From: Streptomyces griseus subsp. griseus
GTDB taxonomy: Bacteria > Actinomycetota > Actinomycetes > Streptomycetales > Streptomycetaceae
NCBI RefSeq assembly: GCF_000720255.1
Contig: NZ_JOJE01000001.1
Coordinates: forward strand, 496,001 to 560,000
Reading direction: 5' to 3'
DNA: 64,000 nucleotides
This document shows, piece by piece, positions 1 through 8,571 of the stretch. Numbering within the stretch: the stretch's first letter is position 1; every line of letters starts with the position of its first letter. Position numbers and translations under genes: made by a program. The notes beneath the pieces are model-generated. The model was not told the DNA's origin, did no database searches, and saw nothing but the letters and a program-made list of their open reading frames with translations.

Positions 1-530
1 GGCTCGCCGACACCGCGGACGGGCTGGGCAGCGGGAAGCCCGCCGAGGACGCGCTGCGGATCATGAAGCAGTCCGACATCGGGCCGTTCGGCGTGATCAC
101 CCTGGTGTTCGCGCTGTTCGCCCAGGTCGCCGCGCTGGCCGAGGCCTACGGCGACTCCTGGGGCCGGGGTGCGCTCGCCGCCGTCGTCTCCGCGTCCGCC
201 GCCCGGCTGGCGCTGACGCTGGCGGCCCGCGCCGGGGTGCCGGCCGCCCGGCCCGAGGGGCTGGGGGCCGCGGTCGCCGGGGTGGTGCCCACCGCCGGCG
301 CGGCGGTCGTCGCGCTCGCCGTCACCGGGTTCGCCGCGGCCGCGGGCGCCCTCGTCGGACCGTACGAGATCCTCCGCGCCGCCCTCGCGGTCGTCGTCGC
401 GGCAGCCGTCGCCGAACTGCTGCTGCGGCACTGCACGCGCCGCTTCGGCGGGGTCACCGGCGACGTGTTCGGGGGGCTGGCGGAGACGGCGGCGACGACG
501 GCTCTCGTGGTTGTGGCACTCGGCCACTGA
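1..530 (+). CDS. cobS: Cobalamin synthase CobS (adenosylcobinamide-GDP ribazoletransferase), 3' part
   Basis: The window opens inside this gene; the frame is open from base 3. The first residues, LADTADGLGSGK, are the acidic motif of CobS, the membrane enzyme that joins adenosylcobinamide-GDP to alpha-ribazole in the last steps of vitamin B12 synthesis. The next ~150 residues are strongly hydrophobic Ala/Val-rich segments, as expected for the membrane body of CobS. The end FGGVTGDVFGGLAETAATTALV is also typical, matching the second conserved G-x-TGD block. The start is outside the window. It overlaps or abuts the RDD gene that follows on the same strand. The family call is firm; the substrate role comes from the family. 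Confidence 0.9.
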   Translation, partial: LADTADGLGSGKPAEDALRIMKQSDIGPFGVITLVFALFAQVAALAEAYGDSWGRGALAAVVSASAARLALTLAARAGVPAARPEGLGAAVAGVVPTAGAAVVALAVTGFAAAAGALVGPYEILRAALAVVVAAAVAELLLRHCTRRFGGVTGDVFGGLAETAATTALVVVALGH

Positions 531-588
531 GCTCTCGGCTACTCTCTCGGCCGTACACGGACAACAGATCGTGATGCGGGGGATGTCT

Positions 589-1194
589 GTGCCGAGAACG
601 CGCCGTGCCATGGCCTGGTCGATCGACTTCGCACTCGTGCTCGCGGCGGCCTCGGTGCTCGCCGTGTTCACCTTCCACCGGCTGTCCGCGCTCGTCACGG
701 ACGTGCCGGAACTCGCCACCCGCAGCGGCTTCGACCTGCTCACCTCGCGCGGGGACGTGCTGGACGCCTCGGAGCGGTTGGGGCTGTCCCTGTGGAACAC
801 GTCGGTGCTGTACGTGGAGGAGGCCTTCGGGCTGCTGGTCCTCGCCACGTTCCTCTACCAGTGGGCGTGCCTCGCCCTCGCCGGACGCACCGTCGGCAAG
901 GCCCTGCTCGGGCTGAGGGTCTCCTCGTGCCGGGGCCGCCGGGCGGCTCTGCGGGCCGCCCTGACCACCACAGCCGACATCGCCGTGTACGCCGTGGCCT
1001 GCGTGCTGTTGGTGGAGGGCCACCTCGTGCTGTCGGTGCTGGTGTGGGCGGTGGCCGTGGTGGTCTTCCTCCTCAACGGGTTGTCCGTGCTGGCGCCCGG
1101 CCGGCGCTCCCTCGCCGACCGCATGGCGGGGACGTCCGTGACGGGGCTCGGACTCAGCACGCCCGGCGCCATGCCCCCAGTTCGTACTTCTTGA
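589..1194 (+). CDS. RDD-family integral membrane protein
   Basis: The product is 201 residues. It opens PRTRRAMAWSIDFALVL, the Arg...Asp pattern of the RDD domain, and ends with RRSLADRMAGTSV, the second conserved RDD block. Four hydrophobic segments lie roughly at residues 8-30, 78-98, 120-140 and 143-165, with AGRTVGKALLGLRV between them. I chose GTG at 589 because a GGGGGA run sits six bases upstream; ATG at 574 and 583 are alternatives. RDD proteins have no assigned reaction; some have been linked to ion transport. The 3' end overlaps the convergent GH114 gene by about 40 bases. Confidence 0.8.
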   Translation: MPRTRRAMAWSIDFALVLAAASVLAVFTFHRLSALVTDVPELATRSGFDLLTSRGDVLDASERLGLSLWNTSVLYVEEAFGLLVLATFLYQWACLALAGRTVGKALLGLRVSSCRGRRAALRAALTTTADIAVYAVACVLLVEGHLVLSVLVWAVAVVVFLLNGLSVLAPGRRSLADRMAGTSVTGLGLSTPGAMPPVRTS

Positions 1195-1957
1195 GCATCG
1201 AACTCAGCCGCAGGCGGCGGGAGTCGGCGCAGAAGCGGCCCGTGGGGAGTTCGTACTCGACGTGGAAGACCGCCTTGCCGGCCTTCACGAACGGCTCCAG
1301 GGTGGCGCATTCGTGGTACTGGGCGCACTGCTCGTTGACCGCGAAGTCGAAGTCGCCCACGAGCTGGGGGATCTGGTCGAGGTCGTTCTTCAGTCCGACG
1401 GACATCCCTCGTTCGTGGGCCATGCGCGCGATCAGGCGGTTGTAGCGGAGTTGGTCGGCCGCTTCGACGGGGAAGCCCGTGGTGTTGTCGTAGCCGTCCA
1501 TGTTGTCCGGCTCGACCGCGTCGAAGCCCTTCGCGCGGCACATGTCGAGGCGGGCCGCCATCAGGGGTTCCAGGACGTCGGTGCGGCGGATGTCGAGCCA
1601 GCGCTCGCCTTCCCAGCCGTTGCCCTTGCCCACCACCGACTTGGGGAACTTCCCGGCGTCCGGGCGCCAGTCCTCCAGGGCGCCGGTGGAGAGGTAACAG
1701 ATGACCTTGCGGCCCTCGTCGTGCAGGGCGGCGACGGTCCGCGCGGAGTGGTCGAAGCCGTCGATGTCGTAGACCGGCACGTCGACGGAGGTGTCGAGGC
1801 GGCCGCTGAGCTGCCACTGCCAGTCGATGCCGGGGGCGGGCCGCCAGCGCTCGCCGCTGTCCGTTGAACTGCCATGGCCTTCCTGCTCGTCATCAGGTGT
1901 GGAGGCGCAGCCGGCGAGCAGCAGTAGAAGGGCGACGAGCAGGATCGGGCGTTTCAC
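1154..1957 (-). CDS. Secreted lipoprotein, GH114-type endo-alpha-1,4-polygalactosaminidase-like hydrolase
   Basis: GTG at 1957 is preceded by GGAGAA nine bases upstream. The first residues form a lipoprotein signal (KRP, a Leu-rich core, then LLAGCAS), so Cys near residue 18 would be lipidated and the protein held on the outer face of the membrane. The body carries the GH114/TM1410 signature: WQWQLSG, VYDIDGFD, KVICYLSTGALEDWRPD, GFDAVEPDNMDGY and VGLKNDLDQ. The Glu/Asp residues in EPDN are the likely catalytic or binding acids. GH114 enzymes cleave galactosaminogalactan-type polymers; the true substrate here is unknown. It converges on the RDD gene and overlaps its end. Confidence 0.85.
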   Translation of the reverse strand: MKRPILLVALLLLLAGCASTPDDEQEGHGSSTDSGERWRPAPGIDWQWQLSGRLDTSVDVPVYDIDGFDHSARTVAALHDEGRKVICYLSTGALEDWRPDAGKFPKSVVGKGNGWEGERWLDIRRTDVLEPLMAARLDMCRAKGFDAVEPDNMDGYDNTTGFPVEAADQLRYNRLIARMAHERGMSVGLKNDLDQIPQLVGDFDFAVNEQCAQYHECATLEPFVKAGKAVFHVEYELPTGRFCADSRRLRLSSMLKKYELGAWRRAC

Positions 1958-2207
1958 CGGGGCGTTCTCCAGGCTGGGGCGCGATGTTGTCCCATGGATG
2001 ATCTCCGACGGACGAAGCCCGCGGGAATGAGCTGACGCCCGTACGCGCGTAGGCTCGTCCCGGGTCTTCCGCACCGGTTCGCCGCGCCGGAGCGCGCCCC
2101 CGACCTCAACCGCACCCCCGGCTCCGCTCTAGGGTCGGCTGTCGGGGCCGGTCGACCCACACCTTTCGACCACCTGAACTTCACATCGGAAGCGAGATTT
2201 CACCACC

Positions 2208-3746
2208 GTGACTGCTCTCACTCTCAGCACCGCCGCGGCGCCCGGCCTGCGCGCCGACGCGATCGTCGTCGGCGTCGCCAAGGGCACCGCGCCCAAGTCT
2301 GGGGACCTCGTCGTCGCACCCGGCGCAGAGGCCGTGGACAAGGGATACGACGGCCGGCTCGCCGCCGTCCTGGAAACCCTCGGCGCCTCCGGGGCCGAGG
2401 GCGAGGTGACGAAGCTGCCCGCCCCGGCCGGCTTCAAGACGCCGCTCGTGGTGGCGGTGGGGCTGGGCGCCGTGCCCGACAAGGACTCCTCCTTCGACAC
2501 CGAGGCACTGCGCAAGGCGGCCGGTGTGGCCGCCCGCAACCTCAACGGCTCCAAGAAGGCCGTCTTCGCCCTGCCGCTGGCGGACGCGGCCGCCGTCCGC
2601 GCGGTCGCCGAGGGCGCGCTGCTCGGCGCGTACTCCTTCGACACCTACAAGGACAACGGCAAGGACGCCAAGGCCAAGAACGGCAAGGCGCCGCTCGCCG
2701 AGGTCGCCCTGCTCGGCGCCAAGCCCCGCGACAAGGCGCACAAGGCCGCCGTCGAGCACGCCACCACCGTCGCCGTGGAGCTCAACCGCGCCCGCGACCT
2801 GATCAACACCCCGCCGAACGACCTCACCCCCGAGGCGTTCGCCGCGATCGCGCAGACCGCGGCCAAGGAGCACGGCATCAAGGTACAGGTGCTCGACGAC
2901 AAGGCCCTCGCCAAGGGCGGCTACGGCGGCATCCTCGGCGTCGGCGGCGGCTCGGCCGCCACTCCCCGCCTGGTGAAGCTGTCGTACACGCACTCCAAGG
3001 CGAAGAAGCACCTGGCCTACGTCGGCAAGGGCATCACCTACGACTCGGGCGGCATCTCGCTGAAGCCGGCCGGGCACAACGAGACGATGAAGTGCGACAT
3101 GAGCGGCGCGGCCGCCGTGTTCGCCGCGGTCGTCGCCGCCGCCCGCCTGGGCCTGGAGGTCAACGTCACCGGCTGGCTGGCGCTGGCCGAGAACATGCCG
3201 TCGGGTTCCGCGGTGCGCCCCGGTGACGTGCTGCGCATGTTCAGCGGCAAGACGGTGGAGGTGCTCAACACCGACGCCGAGGGCCGGCTCGTGCTGGCCG
3301 ACGCGCTGTGGGCCGCCTCCGCGGAGAAGCCGGACGCGATCGTCGACGTCGCGACCCTGACCGGGGCGATGGTGCTCGCGCTGGGCAGCCGGACGTTCGG
3401 GATCATGTCCAACGACGACGCGTTCCGCTCCGCGGTCCACGAGGCGGCGGAGGAGGTGGGTGAGCCGGCGTGGCCGATGCCGCTGCCGGAGCACCTGCGC
3501 AAGGGGATGGACTCGCCCACCGCCGACATCGCGAACATGGGTGAGCGGATGGGTGGCGGACTCGTCGCCGGGCTCTTCCTGCGGGAGTTCGTGGGTGAGG
3601 GGATCACCTGGGCGCACCTGGACATCGCGGGGCCCGCGTTCAACGAGGGCGGTCCCTTCGGGTACACGCCCAAGGGCGGTACGGGGTCGGCCGTGCGGAC
3701 GCTGGTGCGGCTCGCTGAGCTGACGGCCTCCGGCGACCTGGGCTGA
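2208..3746 (+). CDS. pepA: Leucyl aminopeptidase (M17)
   Basis: This 512-residue cytoplasmic metallo-aminopeptidase trims N-terminal residues from peptides. The M17 catalytic half is clear: GKGITYDSGGISLKP holds the metal ligands Lys274 and Asp279, and NTDAEGRL (354-361) holds the Asp/Glu metal ligands and the catalytic Arg. ANMGERMGGG and GYTPKGGTGSAVRTL close the domain. The N-terminal third (residues 1-170) is the variable regulatory M17 domain. The start is GTG at 2208. It is divergent from the GH114 gene with 250 bases between them, and is followed by a 380-base repeat-containing gap before lpd, so it is probably monocistronic. Confidence 0.95.
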   Translation: MTALTLSTAAAPGLRADAIVVGVAKGTAPKSGDLVVAPGAEAVDKGYDGRLAAVLETLGASGAEGEVTKLPAPAGFKTPLVVAVGLGAVPDKDSSFDTEALRKAAGVAARNLNGSKKAVFALPLADAAAVRAVAEGALLGAYSFDTYKDNGKDAKAKNGKAPLAEVALLGAKPRDKAHKAAVEHATTVAVELNRARDLINTPPNDLTPEAFAAIAQTAAKEHGIKVQVLDDKALAKGGYGGILGVGGGSAATPRLVKLSYTHSKAKKHLAYVGKGITYDSGGISLKPAGHNETMKCDMSGAAAVFAAVVAAARLGLEVNVTGWLALAENMPSGSAVRPGDVLRMFSGKTVEVLNTDAEGRLVLADALWAASAEKPDAIVDVATLTGAMVLALGSRTFGIMSNDDAFRSAVHEAAEEVGEPAWPMPLPEHLRKGMDSPTADIANMGERMGGGLVAGLFLREFVGEGITWAHLDIAGPAFNEGGPFGYTPKGGTGSAVRTLVRLAELTASGDLG

Positions 3747-3824
3747 GTTCTCTCGGGAGCGGGGTTCTGTGCGCCGGACCACTCGGGCCGATCCGTCGTA
3801 CGGCGGGTGCGGTCCATGGGGGCC

Positions 3825-3926
3825 GGTCGCGCAGTTCCCCGCGCCCCTGGGGCGTTGCCCTCAGCGCGCAGACCGGTCGCGCCCGCGCGGCGGAGCCGCA
3901 CATCGACAGCCCCGCGCCCCTGGGGG
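3825..3926 (+). repeat. Dispersed intergenic repeat elements upstream of lpd
   Basis: The 3747-4127 gap carries two GC-rich elements. One (3825-3854) contains GCGCAGTTCCCCGCGCC followed by CCTGGGG. The second (3875-3926) runs through GGCGGAGCCGCACATCGAC to GCGCCCCTGGGGG. The second recurs in inverted orientation with about 90% identity at 7451-7503, so the pair brackets lpd-sucB. Sequences of this type are scattered between genes in many Streptomyces genomes. Function is unknown. The rest of the gap should hold the lpd promoter, but I see no convincing -35/-10 pair. Confidence 0.7.
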
Positions 3927-4127
3927 TCGCTGCACTGAGGGCGTGCTCGTCTGAACGTGGGGTGTCTCACACCCCGGCCCCGCGTCTCGTCCGCCTCCGA
4001 CAAGTGCGAAGATGGGGCTCGGCAGGACAGGGCCCCCACCGAAGGGCCGAAAGCAAAGAGCGGCCGGACACCAGCCGCCGACCGGTCAGTGGAGACCGGC
4101 GTGGCGCACATGCATGGAGGACGTGAC

Positions 4128-5516
4128 GTGGCGAACGACGCCAGCACCGTTTTCGACCTAGTGATCCTCGGCGGTGGTAGTGGCGGTTACGCCGCGGCCC
4201 TGCGCGGGGCGCAGCTGGGCCTGGACGTCGCCCTGATCGAGAAGGACAAGGTCGGCGGTACCTGCCTGCACCGGGGTTGCATCCCCACCAAGGCCCTGCT
4301 GCACGCGGGCGAGATCGCCGACCAGGCCCGCGAGAGCGCGCAGTTCGGCGTCAAGGCGACCTTCGAGGGCATCGACATCGCCGGGGTCCACAAGTACAAG
4401 GACGGAGTCATCTCCGGCCTGTACAAGGGTCTCCAAGGTCTCGTCGCCTCCCGCAAGGTGACCTACATCGAGGGTGAGGGCCGGCTGTCCTCCCCCACCT
4501 CCGTCGACGTGAACGGCCAGCGCGTCCAGGGCCGTCACATCCTGCTCGCGACCGGCTCCGTGCCGAAGTCGCTGCCGGGCCTGGAGATCGACGGCGACCG
4601 CATCATCTCCTCGGACCACGCCCTCGTCCTGGACCGCGTGCCGAAGTCCGCGATCATCCTGGGCGGCGGTGTCATCGGCGTCGAGTTCGCCTCGGCGTGG
4701 AAGTCCTTCGGCGCGGACGTCACCGTCATCGAGGGTCTCAAGCACCTCGTCCCGGTCGAGGACGAGAACTCCTCCAAGCTTCTTGAGCGCGCGTTCCGCA
4801 AGCGCGGCATCAAGTTCAACCTGGGCACCTTCTTCCAGAAGGCCGAGTACACCCAGGACGGGGTCAAGGTCACCCTCGCCGACGGCAAGGAGTTCGAGGC
4901 CGAGGTCCTCCTCGTCGCCGTCGGCCGCGGGCCCGTCTCCGCCGGTCTCGGCTACGAGGAGCAGGGCGTCGCGATGGACCGCGGCTACGTCCTGGTCGAC
5001 GAATACATGCGCACCAACGTCCCGACCATCTCCGCCGTCGGTGACCTGGTCCCGACGCTCCAGCTCGCGCACGTCGGCTTCGCCGAGGGCATCCTGGTGG
5101 CGGAGCGTCTGGCCGGTCTCAAGACCGTCCCGATCGACTACGACGGTGTCCCGCGGGTGACGTACTGCCACCCCGAGGTCGCCTCCGTGGGCATCACCGA
5201 GGCCAAGGCCAAGGAGATCTACGGTGCGGACAAGGTCGTCGCTCTGAAGTACAACCTGGCGGGCAACGGCAAGAGCAAGATCCTGAACACCGCGGGCGAG
5301 ATCAAGCTCGTCCAGGTCAAGGACGGCGCCGTGGTCGGCGTCCACATGGTCGGCGACCGCATGGGCGAGCAGGTCGGCGAGGCCCAGCTGATCTACAACT
5401 GGGAGGCGCTGCCGGCCGAGGTCGCCCAGCTCATCCACGCCCACCCCACGCAGAACGAGGCGCTCGGCGAGGCCCACCTGGCCCTCGCGGGCAAGCCGCT
5501 GCACGCGCACGACTGA
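4128..5516 (+). CDS. lpdA: Dihydrolipoyl dehydrogenase (E3)
   Basis: The product is a 462-residue FAD/NAD disulfide oxidoreductase that reoxidises dihydrolipoyl groups on the E2 of 2-oxoacid dehydrogenases. FAD-binding GGGSGGYAAALRGAQLG is followed by GGTCLHRGCIPTK, whose redox pair is Cys46/Cys51. The NAD motif is GGGVIGVEFAS, the second FAD motif is ISAVGDLVP, and the C-terminal HAHPTQNEALGE supplies the His439-Glu444 dyad. I chose GTG at 4128, with GGAGG seven bases upstream, over upstream in-frame starts that lack a ribosome site. It lies 60 bases ahead of sucB and is probably co-transcribed with it. Confidence 0.96.
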   Translation: MANDASTVFDLVILGGGSGGYAAALRGAQLGLDVALIEKDKVGGTCLHRGCIPTKALLHAGEIADQARESAQFGVKATFEGIDIAGVHKYKDGVISGLYKGLQGLVASRKVTYIEGEGRLSSPTSVDVNGQRVQGRHILLATGSVPKSLPGLEIDGDRIISSDHALVLDRVPKSAIILGGGVIGVEFASAWKSFGADVTVIEGLKHLVPVEDENSSKLLERAFRKRGIKFNLGTFFQKAEYTQDGVKVTLADGKEFEAEVLLVAVGRGPVSAGLGYEEQGVAMDRGYVLVDEYMRTNVPTISAVGDLVPTLQLAHVGFAEGILVAERLAGLKTVPIDYDGVPRVTYCHPEVASVGITEAKAKEIYGADKVVALKYNLAGNGKSKILNTAGEIKLVQVKDGAVVGVHMVGDRMGEQVGEAQLIYNWEALPAEVAQLIHAHPTQNEALGEAHLALAGKPLHAHD

Positions 5517-5576
5517 CCCCTCGGTCGAAGAAGCGACGACACAGACTTCCGCAATTCGTAAGGAGCAACCGAAACC

Positions 5577-7388
5577 ATGGCGGTTTCCGTAACCCTTCCG
5601 GCGCTCGGCGAGAGCGTCACCGAGGGCACTGTCACCCGCTGGCTGAAGGCCGAGGGTGAGCGCGTCGAGGCCGACGAGCCGTTGCTCGAGGTCTCCACCG
5701 ACAAGGTCGACACCGAGATCCCCTCCCCCGCCGCCGGTGTCCTGGCGTCCATCAAGGTCGCCGAGGACGAGACCGTCGAGGTCGGCGCCGAGCTGGCCGT
5801 GATCGACGACGGCACGGGCGCCCCCGCAGCGGCTCCGGCCCCCGCCGCCGAGGAGGTCGCCCCGCCGGCCCCCGAGCCGGCCCCGGCCGCCCAGCCCTCC
5901 ACCGAGCAGGCGGCTCCGGCCCCCGCTCCCACCGCCGAGGCCGCCACGGGCGGCGGCTCCGCCGAGGGCACGGACGTGGTCCTGCCCGCGCTCGGCGAGT
6001 CCGTCACCGAAGGCACCGTCACCCGCTGGCTGAAGTCGGTCGGCGACTCCGTCGAGGCCGACGAGCCGCTGCTCGAGGTCTCCACGGACAAGGTCGACAC
6101 CGAGATCCCGGCGCCCACCTCCGGTGTGCTGCTCGAGATCACCGTCGGCGAGGACGAGACCGCCGAGGTCGGCGCCAAGCTGGCCGTCATCGGCGCCCCG
6201 GGTGCGGCTCCGGCCGCTGCACCGGCCCCGTCCGCCCCGGCTCCGGCGCCCGCCGCCGAGGCCCCCGCCGCGCCGGCTCCGGCCCCGGCCGCCCCCGCGG
6301 CTCCGGCGCCCGCTCCGGCCGCCCCGGCCCCGCAGGCGCCCACCACTCCGGCCCCGCAGCAGCAGACCACCCCGGCTCCCGAGCCGGTCCCGTCCGCCCC
6401 CGCTCCGGCGCCCGCCCCGGTCACCCCGGCCCCCGCCGCGCCCGCCGCTCCGGCCGGTGACGACGGCGCCTACGTGACCCCGCTGGTGCGCAAGCTCGCC
6501 GCCGAGAACGGCGTCGACCTGGGCACCGTCAAGGGCACCGGCGTCGGCGGCCGTATCCGCAAGCAGGACGTCATCGCCGCCGCCGAGGCCGCCAAGGCCG
6601 CCGCCCCGGCTCCGGCCGCCGCCGCTGCCCCGGCCGCGAAGAAGGCGCCGACCCTGGAGGCCTCCCCCCTCCGTGGCCAGACCGTCAAGATGCCGCGCAT
6701 CCGCAAGGTCATCGGCGACAACATGGTCAAGGCGCTGCACGAGCAGGCGCAGCTGTCGTCGGTCGTCGAGGTCGACGTCACCCGCCTGATGAAGCTCCGC
6801 GGCAAGGCGAAGGACTCCTTCGCCGCGCGTGAGGGCGTCAAGCTCTCCCCGATGCCGTTCTTCGTCAAGGCGGCGGCCCAGGCGCTGAAGGCCCACCCGG
6901 TCATCAACGCCAAGATCAACGAGGCCGAGGGCACGATCACCTACTTCGACACCGAGAGCGTCGGTATCGCGGTGGACTCCGAGAAGGGCCTGATGACCCC
7001 GGTCATCAAGCACGCGGGCGACCTCAACATCGCCGGTATCGCGAAGGCCACGGCGGAGCTGGCCGGCAAGGTCCGCGCCAACAAGATCACGCCCGACGAG
7101 CTGTCCGGCGCGACCTTCACCATCTCCAACACCGGTTCGCGCGGTGCGCTCTTCGACACGATCATCGTGCCGCCGGGCCAGGTCGCCATCCTCGGCATCG
7201 GTGCCACGGTCAAGCGTCCGGCCGTCATCGAGACCGAGGAGGGCACGGTCATCGGCGTCCGCGACATGACCTACCTGACCCTCTCCTACGACCACCGCCT
7301 GGTCGACGGCGCCGACGCGGCCCGCTACCTGACGGCGGTCAAGGCGATCCTGGAAGCGGGCGAGTTCGAGGTCGAGCTCGGCCTCTAG
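5577..7388 (+). CDS. sucB: Two-lipoyl dihydrolipoamide acyltransferase (E2) of 2-oxoacid dehydrogenases
   Basis: The 603-residue E2 has two nearly identical lipoyl domains, each with [12 protein letters not shown] (lipoyl lysines about Lys43 and Lys172), separated and followed by long Ala/Pro linkers. The peripheral E1/E3-binding domain starts near residue 299 ([17 protein letters not shown]). The catalytic core ends with SYDHRLVDG, where His573 and Asp577 are catalytic. AAGGAG precedes the ATG. Family annotation is usually succinyltransferase. However, the next dehydrogenase gene is aceE, and in other actinobacteria one E2 serves both pyruvate and 2-oxoglutarate complexes, so the acyl specificity here is an open inference. 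Confidence 0.93.
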   Translation: MAVSVTLPALGESVTEGTVTRWLKAEGERVEADEPLLEVSTDKVDTEIPSPAAGVLASIKVAEDETVEVGAELAVIDDGTGAPAAAPAPAAEEVAPPAPEPAPAAQPSTEQAAPAPAPTAEAATGGGSAEGTDVVLPALGESVTEGTVTRWLKSVGDSVEADEPLLEVSTDKVDTEIPAPTSGVLLEITVGEDETAEVGAKLAVIGAPGAAPAAAPAPSAPAPAPAAEAPAAPAPAPAAPAAPAPAPAAPAPQAPTTPAPQQQTTPAPEPVPSAPAPAPAPVTPAPAAPAAPAGDDGAYVTPLVRKLAAENGVDLGTVKGTGVGGRIRKQDVIAAAEAAKAAAPAPAAAAAPAAKKAPTLEASPLRGQTVKMPRIRKVIGDNMVKALHEQAQLSSVVEVDVTRLMKLRGKAKDSFAAREGVKLSPMPFFVKAAAQALKAHPVINAKINEAEGTITYFDTESVGIAVDSEKGLMTPVIKHAGDLNIAGIAKATAELAGKVRANKITPDELSGATFTISNTGSRGALFDTIIVPPGQVAILGIGATVKRPAVIETEEGTVIGVRDMTYLTLSYDHRLVDGADAARYLTAVKAILEAGEFEVELGL

Positions 7389-7411
7389 CCCGCATCGCAG
7401 GTACGGCTGTA

Positions 7412-7446
7412 CGGTGCCCCGTCCGGACTTTCCGGGCGGGGCACCG
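7412..7446 (+). terminator. Rho-independent-type terminator of lpd-sucB
   Basis: A stem of 16 pairs (CGGTGCCCCG, one T-G wobble, CCGGA) closes on a CTT loop 23 bases after the sucB stop. No U tract follows, which is usual in Streptomyces. Its 3' arm runs into the inverted dispersed repeat at 7451. Confidence 0.8.
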
Positions 7447-7450
7447 GCGT

Positions 7451-7503
7451 GCCCAGGGGCGCGGGGCTGTATCGATGTGCGGCTCCGCCGCGTGGGCGCG
7501 ACA
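7451..7503 (-). repeat. Inverted copy of the dispersed repeat found upstream of lpd
   Basis: Read on the minus strand, this segment repeats the 3875-3926 element almost base for base, including GGCGGAGCCGCACATCGA and CAGCCCCGCGCCCCTGGG. The two copies face each other across the lpd-sucB pair. They could mark an old duplication or rearrangement boundary, or act as a processing hairpin; the sequence does not say which. Confidence 0.7.
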
Positions 7504-7628
7504 AGCCGCAGACAACCCGGCAGCCGCTCGACGACCACACGCACCGAGCCCCAACGCGCCCAAACCCATGTGCGCCTCGTCTCACCTGCACGAAAGCGCC
7601 CTTACAGGCCACTCCCGCGGAGAGAACC

Positions 7629-7648
7629 GGCCGTATTGTCTAAACGTC
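7629..7648 (+). promoter_or_regulatory. Possible GntR operator ahead of the regulator gene
   Basis: GTCTAAAC lies about 30 bases before the gntR start and fits the GT-n-TA-n-AC symmetry seen in FCD-type GntR operators. It is short and could be chance; no second copy was found. If real it would support autoregulation. Confidence 0.25.
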
Positions 7649-7671
7649 AAAGCCCTCCCTAAGGAGCCCTC

Positions 7672-8295
7672 ATGACCGCGCCCGTCGTCCACTCGCTGCG
7701 CGAACAGATCCGCGAGCACATCGTGGAAGGGATCGTCAGCGGGCGCTGGAAGCCGGGCGAGCGGATCGTGGAGCGGCGTATCGCCACCGAGCTGGAGGTC
7801 AGCCAGACCCCGGTCAGGGAGGCCCTGCGCGAGCTGGAGTCCCTGCGGCTCATCGAGTCCGCCCCCAACAAGGGCGTACGCGTGCGCAACCTGACCGCCG
7901 CCGACCTGGAGGAGAGCTACCCGGTGAGGGCCGGCCTGGAGGCCATCGCCGCGGAGCTCGCGGCGGAGCAGCTCGCGGGGGACTGCTCGGCCTTGGAACC
8001 GCACGTCGCCGCCCTCTACGACGCCGACCGGAACGCGGACGGGACGGGCCAGGTCCGGCACACCGTCGGCTTCCACCGGGAACTCGTGCGCGCGGCCGGC
8101 AACTCCGTGCTGCTGCACACCTGGGAGGGCCTCGGCATCGAGGTGTTCACCGCGCTGTCGATCCGCTGGCTGGGCACCGTGCAGCAGTCCTACGCCGAGG
8201 AGCACGAGGAGCTCGTGGCGGCGTTCCGGCGCCGGGATCCCCGTATCGCCGACATCGTGAAGGCACACGTACTGGGCTGCGCACCGCGCGCCTGA
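7672..8295 (+). CDS. GntR-family (FadR/FCD subfamily) transcriptional regulator
   Basis: The product has 207 residues. Residues 1-75 are a GntR winged helix (LREQIREHIVEGIVSGRWKP, ERRIATELEVSQTPVREALRELE). Residues 80-205 form an all-helical FCD ligand domain with the His ligands of that fold (VGFHREL, EEHEELVAAF), usually binding a metal and a carboxylic acid. The ribosome site TAAGGAG sits ahead of ATG 7672. It lies between sucB and aceE on the same strand. PdhR, a FadR-type GntR protein, controls pyruvate dehydrogenase genes in enterobacteria, so control of aceE is a natural guess, not shown. The C-terminus is slightly short for the family. Confidence 0.88.
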   Translation: MTAPVVHSLREQIREHIVEGIVSGRWKPGERIVERRIATELEVSQTPVREALRELESLRLIESAPNKGVRVRNLTAADLEESYPVRAGLEAIAAELAAEQLAGDCSALEPHVAALYDADRNADGTGQVRHTVGFHRELVRAAGNSVLLHTWEGLGIEVFTALSIRWLGTVQQSYAEEHEELVAAFRRRDPRIADIVKAHVLGCAPRA

Positions 8296-8363
8296 GCCGG
8301 ACCGAGCACTGAGCGACCGCTCGCTCAGACGTGTCCCCACCTGCGAAAACCATGCGAAAACGC

Positions 8364-8398
8364 GGCACCCGGTGCCTGGAACCGAGGCACCCCGTGCC
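8364..8398. promoter_or_regulatory. Two palindromes GGCAC-n3-GTGCC spaced by 22 bp
   Basis: GGCACCCGGTGCC (8364-8376) has six-base arms around one base. GGCACCCCGTGCC (8386-8398) has five-base arms. Their starts are 22 bases apart, two helical turns, on the same DNA face. They lie in the 276-base gntR-aceE gap and may be twin operators, or part of the gntR terminator. Confidence 0.45.
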
Positions 8399-8437
8399 GA
8401 TTTTCTCGTGATCAAGAGGTTTTGCCCCTCAACCCTT

Positions 8438-8454
8438 TGATCGATCATCGATCA
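8438..8454. promoter_or_regulatory. Perfect palindrome upstream of aceE, candidate regulator operator
   Basis: TGATCGATCATCGATCA has two perfect seven-base arms around TCA and ends 117 bases before the aceE start. It is immediately downstream of the GntR/FCD regulator gene. Size and symmetry suit a dimeric winged-helix regulator. Which protein binds it is not known. Confidence 0.55.
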
Positions 8455-8571
8455 GGGGGTTACAGTCGCCGACGGGCTTGCACCCAAGCCCCACCGCCCT
8501 GTCCTGCCAAAGACAAAGGGCACCCCTGAACCCTGATGAGGGAACCCCCTTCGACTGAGGAAGGCGGCGAC

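Noticed and set aside
3769..4127. N-terminal extension of Lpd from an in-frame start at 3957
   Set aside because: The extra residues are unlike any Lpd, the DNA contains the dispersed repeat just upstream, and GTG 4128 has an ideal ribosome site.
4158..7544. A long minus-strand open frame opposite lpd-sucB rich in Gly/Arg
   Set aside because: The repetitive product mirrors the Ala/Pro linkers of the E2; no ribosome site or family match.
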